DNA of 64,000 bases from Blasia pusilla (taxonomy: Eukaryota; Marchantiophyta; Marchantiopsida; Blasiales), in the NCBI GenBank assembly GCA_050084515.1, contig CM114272.1:47306001-47370000 (forward strand), written 5' to 3'. Below the pieces are notes generated by a model. The model searched no databases. It saw nothing but the letters and a program-made list of their open reading frames with translations, and was not told the origin of the DNA. Position numbers and translations under genes: made by a program. Within the stretch, counting starts at the first letter, position 1; every line of letters begins with the position of its first letter. This document shows, in pieces, positions 56,943 to 64,000 of this stretch.

Positions 56943-57599
56943 ATTCCTTCCATATGTATAGTGTCTGTCGATTCTAAGATTCTGAGAGTTAGGGCCCTTC
57001 CAATGAGTGTCATCTGAGGCAGATTCTTTCTAGCTGTCCATAAGGCTCTAGTGATCCGTAGTTTCCGTGTAGAACAGGTAAACTTTAACTGACCAAGAAA
57101 CTAGGGCTCTTGTACATAGGCTCAGTCCTTCCTGCGCAACTGTCATAGACCTCCTATCGACGTAGTTTCGACACAATATTCCTCTTATGCCATGCATGCA
57201 AAATCGATTCACTTATATATTCATTTCTTAGCATCGCAATTTCAAACATTATTTTTTCAGTAAGGCCAATTTTGTTTTCGGAAATTGTAAGGCCCTTCTC
57301 CAAGGCTTCCCTTGTATCAGACACATCTATGACGAGATTGCATATTAGTCCTTTGCTTGAACGTGAAAGAATGGTAAATGTCCAGCGCATACTGCAGAAT
57401 ATTCCTTATCCCCCTGCTGATGGCAGTTGGGCAAGTAATACATAAGCAAATAGTTTGTATGTTCGTTCGGACCTGAACGTATGGTTCATTTGACGTAAGG
57501 GTTTGTTCAGGAGGACGCCTTCTTTTGGGCTGTTTCCTACCCAAAGCCGAGAATGCCTGTACTTGATCCCCGTGTGATTCCATACCAGCTTGAGGCACC

Positions 57600-60500
57600 T
57601 CAGTTCTTTCTGGATTGGAAAATCTCCTCAACGAATGCCGTTGCATTTCCGCCCTTGCAATCGAAGGCCATCAACTTTGTAGCTATATCCTGCGAAACCT
57701 CGAATTTCGTCAATATTTTATTGTGGAACATAGCGTCTGAAGAACCGATGGAATGTATCCCATCCACGGGAAGGAGAGCTTAACTACCTTGTAGAGCTCG
57801 TCTTTGGCTGTTATACCAGAAGTCGCAAGGCGTAAAATGGGCCTCCCGGTCTGCAAGCAGTTTTGGACCAACCTGGAGCGATTCAAAATATCCACAGAAA
57901 TCCCTGATGGTGGAGGTGAAAACGTGAGTAATTCGATGGAAGGATCGATCAGTGTAAGATTAATCGAAAGCAGATGGATACCGTCCATCTAACGCCAAAA
58001 ATTACTATCACAGTTGTGAAGGCCATCTCTACCTCCACTTGGGAACAATTATCATCACTGTTAGATAGCATCAGTAGGCATCTTCTCTTAGATCACTCGC
58101 CAAAAAGCCCGAAGGGATCCTGCATTAAACGGGGTGGAGGAGTACGACATGACTCACCAGCAAGCTCCGCACAGCGTACACCTGAAATGCGAGGAGAGTA
58201 TCAGAACTTACCGAGGAAGGATAGTAGTGTGTCTAATCCACTAGATAACTTACTTACCGTAGCTGGATACCGTGTAATTCGGGACTAGTCTGCATCAGAA
58301 GCACGAAGGAAAAGTCAGGTAGAATGTGTGAACAATCGCAAAGGTCGACAGAGAACCGTAACACTGTGTCTTTTGTGTTCGACAACAGTGCATAGATTTT
58401 GGAACTAGTCTCAGGCTACGTTTCGTCAAGGTGACTTTGAGTGCAAATGAATTTGCAAGTCTTAAAAAGTTCAGAACAAAATATAGATGTGGGTACTCGG
58501 GTGACGGAGTTTCAAAAGAGCCATAATCTAGGAGTTTTTCCCTTTGACACGTGTCGATGGATTTCAGTCAAAAATACTTTCATCACATTGAATAGGAGAG
58601 AAATTGATAAAGGGAGTGAATGTTTAAATAGGATCCGTCCCTCACGAGTGCTTATCCTTTGTATTAGGAGAATTGCCATCAGACTTGTCTTTACATAGTA
58701 CACATTTCATGTAATAATCACACTTGAGACAAACACATACTCATGACAAATCAATTTTATGGTAATTTAAATTAACGAAAGGTAATTACTTTATAATTAA
58801 TCACTTGATTATTTTTTGAAATATTTAATTGACTCTCAAATGAACTCCCACAACTCTTCTTGGTTGAGAGATCTGACTTGCTGAGAAGACCAACGATTCT
58901 CTTAGGGGGCTACAAGAAAGTTGTTAAGGAGACCTATTTGCTTAGAGGACCATAACAAAGGTTGCAAAAATCAAAGTGCCATTCTCTAATAATAATGTAA
59001 ATGAGTCATTGAGATTCCTATATGTTACCTTGTTTGGACTTGGTTAATAAGGTTTGGGGAACAAAATCTTACTTTCTTGGATTATTTTCATTTTTGAAGT
59101 TAGTTTATTATGCTTTTGCCAATGAAAAAACTTGGATAGTATGGGACGATAGCATACCATCTGACCTCCTAATGCTACGTGTGGTCAGAACTGTAAAAGT
59201 ATGCAGGTAGAATATTCACTCACATGCCCCGTACCTGTATAAGAAAACAATGTCCTCGAAAGTATTCGCCTTTTGAGCCTTCTCTGGTTCTAACACGCTC
59301 ATGGAGTGAAAAACAATTTTAGGTGACTGCATACATACAAGCAATCCAAATTTGTACTATTATTGTAGAGTGCCAAACACTTTCATTCTTTTCGGAATTA
59401 ATTTAAAATGATTCTTAGAACTTTGAAAGTTAGTTATGACGATAATTAACTATTACTGAAACTAATTCCACGTTTTTACACTAGTCATGCCACAGGTTTA
59501 CACTACATAAGATGACTTGACATGGTTTCCGTGTGGAAAGGACGTAGATTAGGCAAACAAGGAAGAAATCAAATGGGTCATACGTAGTCCAATGATTGTC
59601 GGTCCCCTATGTAAAGGGCCATGAAAACTGGAGAAATGATTCAAAAGTTGTAATAACCCAATCTTGTGGGAAATGCTGGTGTGGAACTAAATTAAATGAC
59701 TTTGGAATGGATTATAGCACCTGACGTATAGGCGTCTCCTCGAAGATCTCACTGAAGTGAGTGCATACAATCACCTGGAAACAAAAGTGTAACTAGGGTA
59801 ATCATACAACGGAAATTCAATGCATCGTAGGTATGCTCTTATTAATCGATTTTGAAACTAACACTTTGAATTTCTCAGCTGAATAGTCTTGTGAAATACA
59901 ATCAAAGCTTTACTATATAATGGCAATACTTAGTAGAAGCTAGAGTCGTGGCGGTTCGAAGAGATTTGAAAATGATTGCGATACATAGTTGTTGGACGCT
60001 GGTTTTATTACCTTAGGTGGAGTTATTCGAGACGCGAAGTTGTCCAAAGTAGCGCTCAAGAGACCAATACCATCTGCGTGGGAAGCATTCATTACGAAAT
60101 TGATCGGAAAGTTAAGGAAAGTAGGCTGAAAAATAGATGAACAGTGCGTGGAAGACCGCGTGGGATAGAAAATGCCTCTTCGGGGCATCGCTTCCAAGCT
60201 GTTCAAGTTGAGAACTTCTGTAATATTCTCTAGAGTGTTGGCCTTGGAGCCGCTTAACGGCTACAGCTCGCAGCGAACGGACAAACGACTCGTATCGAAG
60301 TCCAGTCTTCGTGGTTTGTTTTGTACCAGTAGCCACTGACCTGAAGTTAATGTTCCCTTACCAAACTCGTCGATGATACACAAAGATCTTCGGGTCGAAT
60401 GCCTGCTCAACAAAGCGCTCGTAACAATTTATCAACATGTGAGGCTAAATGTTGCTCAAGCATGAGTCCGGAATAGAGAAAGGAATCAGAGACACATGAA

Positions 60501-63500
60501 AAATTTGTTCGTTGAGTCGTAATACAGTTTGAACGATGCATACGTGTAGGCAGCAAGGAGATTTAAAGCGATTAACCCGAGCAAGAGGGCTCGATTGTTC
60601 AACATTTGATAAGAAATTCGATCCTGCCTCAATGAATGAAAATATCTCTAGTAAAGGAAAACCTGTTTCTCGATCTAGATTCTTCAATACGTCACACGAA
60701 GCACAATGCAGGGTATCAATTGAATCTTTTTCTCCCATCAAGTTTCTCACAGGGAAAAAAGTTAGCACACTTAATAAGTTGACAACTTCGAGACATTTTT
60801 TACAAGTGACACTGACCTGAGCATGACCGCTATCTGGTTTAAATCTATCATAAAAGTGGATTGTGGAACCCCAATAGTCTCTTTGCTGGCGATTCGTGTA
60901 AATATCCTGAAAGACAGCGTTACGGCCGTAATGTTGTTGATCGGATTAACAAATGATGTCAAGAGAAGAGAAAGTCAAGGCTCCAAACGAAAGGGTGGGC
61001 ATTTCAGTACTGAAGGCAAACCTGTCTGTCAGACCCACAATAGCCTTCTCAGCTGGCACGAAGCTCCCAATGTGCGCCAAGAAGACAATCAACCCCACCT
61101 GTTCCGGAGACATTTTGTTATTTGTAATTTTTGAGTCTTCATTTTCATTCTATCTCCTTACTCTGCTCAATGCGTAGTCTGAGACTGTTCTGATCATGTA
61201 TAGTACTCGTGTAAGCAATATAACTGCAGACCTGTTTAGCGTAGATGCTTTTCCCTGAGTAATTCGGCCCTGTAATTATATCGATACGCCCTGAAATTTT
61301 GCGCAGGTTGTTTAGTATAGAGCGAGTACGCAAGCATGGATCAATCATTCTGATTTTACAAACGAGAAAAGCTTTAGTCGAGTTTTCACACCTTCGTCGT
61401 GCATGTGGGTATCATTGGGAACAAACCTATCCACCGTCATCTCTTGTAGAACATGCCTGTGAATCCTCATAGTTTGGCAAACGATTAGATCTTAAAGGCA
61501 TGGAGAAGCACGTCGATATCAAGATTCCAACGAAGGAGATATGGAGGAAGATTCTACAGGATGATGAGGTAAGAAGGCACGCAAACGCCCAGCAAAATAT
61601 ATAATATTTGAACCAGAGATTCCACAGGGTTGGTTGAAGTGACCATCACCTTCCGTTCTCAATGATGAGAATATCTTCTTCAGATAACTCCGGTCTCACG
61701 TAGCCAAAATCTCGTGCAGCTATACTCAAGGAGAGAATACTACACAGAGTGGTGAACACTAATGTTAATTGGAGTACACAATAGCGATTCGCAGATCATA
61801 TGCCTGCTTAGAAACTACAGCGAAACTATGGTATGCACTTGAGTGCCTCATAAGACTTACTTAAGACACAGCTACTTAATCAAAGACATCCTTCAACAGA
61901 GGCAGCTGGAGAAGGCAAGCGTGATCACTCTGCCTAGTATTTTAGGTTGGATCATACCAGTCAACTTCGGCAGCGACGTTGGCAGCTTGTTTTAATGCTC
62001 TGCTGTACTGCTCTACTCTCGTTGCGAGATTTCTCAATATAGCTCGTTCCATGTCTGCGGGGACGAAGGGAAAACACACCGCAAGAGAATATCACAGTTA
62101 GCAGTCCACATAGATGTATGTACAAGCTTCCATTCAATCAGGACTAAAAGTTTCATGTGCATTGGACACATCTTGTCCTCACTCCTCTCTCAGCGAATGG
62201 AGAAGCCAATCTATTCTCGCTTGCAAGACATTTAACTCTTTACAGAACAGAGTAATGTAATCAAATCGCTCCAGGTGACCCAAGATTTAAAAAGAGAACC
62301 ATGACATACAAATCATGCACTCCAAAACTACAAAATAATCTGATACATTACATGTACCAAAATTTTCAAACAATTACACATGTGCTGATGAGGATGTGCT
62401 ATGACCACTGTCCATCCATCTGTGTTGGAAAATAACTGAAAGCACTCACAAGGATCGTGTAAAGATTACACTTTATAGCAGGGATTCTCGTTTAGACACT
62501 CAGTAGTTATAAGACGGAGAGATATCAGGTTCTGCTTCTTTTTATCTCACTCTTGGTGACAGCAACACAGTAGCTGTTGAAGGCATAGGACCATTTTTTT
62601 TCTCCTTGAAATTCATTGAAATCCACGTTCCAACACATTTCACTGTCATGACTCTAGGGGTATGGGGTGGGGGTGGGGGTGGGGGAAGAGGGCGGGAAGG
62701 GGGAGCGGGAGCGGGAGAAGTCGGGAGGTGGTTGCTGAAATTCCTTGCGCAGCACAGGATTACCACTGCTGGTTGAGGTAGAACGACTTCAATCAAAACG
62801 AACAAACTCATCCACACCAACAAGGATCTGAATCACTCTTCTTAGCATCTACTTATGTTACGTCTCTTTAAAGAAACACAATCATATGTAATCTTTGTAT
62901 TCTATCCAAAAGTGGTGCATGACCTTCTCAGACCTAGAATTTTGTGAAAGATGTCACCGAGTACGATATCCAGTTCCCGTGTCTTTGGCGTCTGATAAAA
63001 AAACTCCTTGATTTCTGAACTGCCTCCAACGAACTGATCAGAAAACCACAAGATACATCAGGTTAAATAGTCCGGAAATTTCTGATACCAAAGACCATAG
63101 ATGTTCCATATTTTATGCATCAAGTTATCATGTCACTTCAACAGTGTGCTGTGATTTAGAAGTAGTTGGAGATCTCCCCGGAGGTGGAGAACGCATTTTG
63201 TGGTTTGAATGCCAAAAGTTGTGTTTTCTTACAGCGAAGGCAAGATCTGTAACGCGATCCAACATTTCTTCCTCCAGTTTCTGTTTGAAGCGCAGAAAGT
63301 AACCTGAAGGTAAGGAAGGACAGGAAGGATGATTTTAGTAATGGTTCTGTCATCTATCGTAATAAAATAATACACTTTTAACAATCCGACGAATAACGCT
63401 ATGCCACTTATGAGCAGCAGTGACATCCGAGAGTATGCATACTATTTTTCCAGATTTCGTTACCGACAGTTTGGCCAGACTTTGTGACTGTTTTGGCATA

Positions 63501-63846
63501 TCTAATACTGTAACATCCTTAACACACAGATTTTCACTAGTTTTGGGCTGTCTGCACTCAGAATATTAATGCATTGGCGTCAGTTTAAACATAGTCTCAG
63601 GAGTGCCAAGTTAAGCGGACGGCGATCTCAGTCAAGTATTGGATCCCATCATGGTGTCACAAATACACTAGTGTTATTACAAACGAAACAAGTAGAGGTA
63701 ACGATTAATCTTACAACCTTGTTACGACCAAAAGGTATGAAGGACAAGATTCGTGGATGTTCTGCGAGCACTCACCAGCTTGGGGAACGAAAACAATAGA
63801 ACCTTCCAACATGCGCACATCTTGTGGTAGTCTCCCAGATTCCGAG
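57600..63846 (-). CDS. MSH5: MSH5, meiotic MutS homologue, C-terminal part (17 exons)
   Basis: Exons, 5' to 3' on the minus strand: 63,846-63,776 (start uncertain), 63,303-63,233, 63,033-62,934, 62,054-61,958, 61,739-61,650, 61,456-61,392, 61,290-61,232, 61,098-61,022, 60,906-60,817, 60,402-60,341, 60,073-60,012, 59,774-59,721, 59,326-59,235, 58,289-58,258, 58,181-58,158, 57,903-57,788, 57,689-57,600 (TGA). All splice phases join without stops. Core segments: TPKTRELDIVLGDIFHKIL and AEVDCILSLSIAARDFGYVR (clamp and lever), HVLQEMTVDRFVPND, Walker A GPNYSGKS, STFMIDLNQIAVML, Walker B SLCIIDEFGKGTL, VIVCTHFSEIF, and a C-terminal helix KLMAFDCKGG to EEIFQS. MSH5 pairs with MSH4 as a sliding clamp that stabilises meiotic crossover intermediates. 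All ATPase residues look intact. The N-terminal MutS domains lie beyond 64,000. Confidence 0.93.
58440..58998. other. AT-rich insert in an MSH5 intron with a degenerate Helitron-like end
   Basis: Within the intron 58,290-59,234. On the minus strand, TTTACATTATTATTAGAGAA (right edge near 58,998) resembles the Helitron 5' ends at 31,109 and 37,693. It is followed by a GTGCC-like GGCACTTT. A matching 3' end was not found. AT content rises sharply compared with neighbouring intron sequence. Confidence 0.35.
62657..62727 (+). repeat. G-rich tract in an MSH5 intron (G-quadruplex potential)
   Basis: More than ten runs of three or more G on the plus strand: GGGGTGGGGGTGGGGGT-type repeats, then GGGCGGG and GGGAGCGGGAGCGGGAG. 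It lies in the intron between exons 62,934-63,033 and 61,958-62,054. MSH5 is read from the other strand, so its pre-mRNA is C-rich here and the DNA non-coding partner strand is G-rich. Confidence 0.85.
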
Positions 63847-64000
63847 CTTGTCACCTTCATAAGTTTAGAACATTATAGAATCACAAATTCCTTCACGTAG
63901 TATGAATCTAGTTATATCAACTGGGAACTTGAGTATACAAGACAACTGATTAAGTAATTCATAATGAAAGTGTGTAGTTCCTGAAGTTCTCCTCCATCAA
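63847..64000 (-). other. Further MSH5 intron/exon sequence at the window edge
   Basis: Should contain the intron and possibly an exon upstream of the first placed MSH5 exon. A minus-strand piece LMEENFR at 63,999-63,979 could be the end of an exon (followed by a TCAG-GAAC stretch), but no GT donor fits well. Not resolved. Confidence 0.3.

Noticed and set aside
61145-61231. C-terminal part of the minus-strand frame after Walker A (SYIAYTSTIHD...)
   Set aside because: It is intron: a GT donor follows AAACAG at 61,231, and the next exon (61,098-61,022) continues the MutS fold.
61500-61580. Plus-strand peptide starting MEKHVDIKIPTKEIW with a GTAAG behind it
   Set aside because: Looks like an exon with donor, but it lies in an MSH5 intron on the opposite strand and has no partner exon or family.
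1-64000. CRISPR arrays, bacterial operons, tRNA or rRNA genes
   Set aside because: No regularly spaced direct repeats with unique spacers, no cloverleaf-like genes with conserved A and B boxes that I could recognise, and the genes have spliceosomal introns.

Overview
The window looks like nuclear DNA of a land plant. It holds intron-containing genes with plant-type proteins, separated by AT-rich DNA full of decayed transposons. There are no operons, ribosome binding sites, CRISPR arrays, tRNAs or rRNAs. I infer a land plant from the closest family matches (a BTB/POZ protein of the At4g08455 type and meiotic MSH5) and from the plant-style Helitron and Ty3/gypsy content. A seed-free lineage is possible, but I cannot prove it from the sequence.

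Three real gene neighbourhoods are visible. (1) At 4,067-5,685 (+) a two-exon gene encodes a Cys-rich/coiled-coil/BTB protein, sitting in a CpG- and GC-rich island of about 8.5 kb (2.0-10.6 kb). The rest of that island has no gene I can recognise. Its right edge (10.08-10.54 kb, minus strand) has a threefold imperfect repeat that looks like duplicated exon/intron units. (2) At about 55.6-56.9 kb (+) a small multi-exon gene carries a Trp-Tyr-Pro-Arg ... Asp-Ile-Thr motif like that of POLYCHOME/UVI4/OSD1 anaphase-promoting-complex inhibitors. (3) At 57,600 to beyond 63.8 kb (-) lies the C-terminal part of MSH5, a meiotic MutS homologue. I could place 17 exons with consistent splice sites and phases; its N-terminal part is beyond the right edge. 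Genes 2 and 3 are convergent and both may act in cell division or meiosis.

Between 10.6 and 54.9 kb the DNA is a transposon landscape. There are at least five short Helitrons with both ends visible (mostly inserted precisely between A and T), more Helitron 5' ends, a decayed Pif1/Helitron-type helicase (25.6-27.9 kb), a decayed Ty1/copia gag fragment (25.2-25.6 kb), and a family of GC-rich terminal-inverted-repeat elements with 8-bp target duplications (hAT-like). A 12.5-kb Ty3/gypsy retrotransposon with 515-bp LTRs occupies 39,436-51,897 (+).

The gypsy element is the outstanding feature. Between its protease and reverse transcriptase it carries a cytosine-5 DNA methyltransferase domain (46.6-47.7 kb), and it ends its polyprotein with a PHD finger after the integrase. 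The order is LTR - gag - protease - C5 methyltransferase - RT - RNase H - integrase - PHD - LTR. The copy is dead: it has many stops and frameshifts, the protease and methyltransferase catalytic motifs are damaged, and a second gypsy element with a 38-bp minisatellite is inserted in reverse orientation in gag. The architecture suggests an element family that once encoded its own DNA-methylating and chromatin-reading modules.
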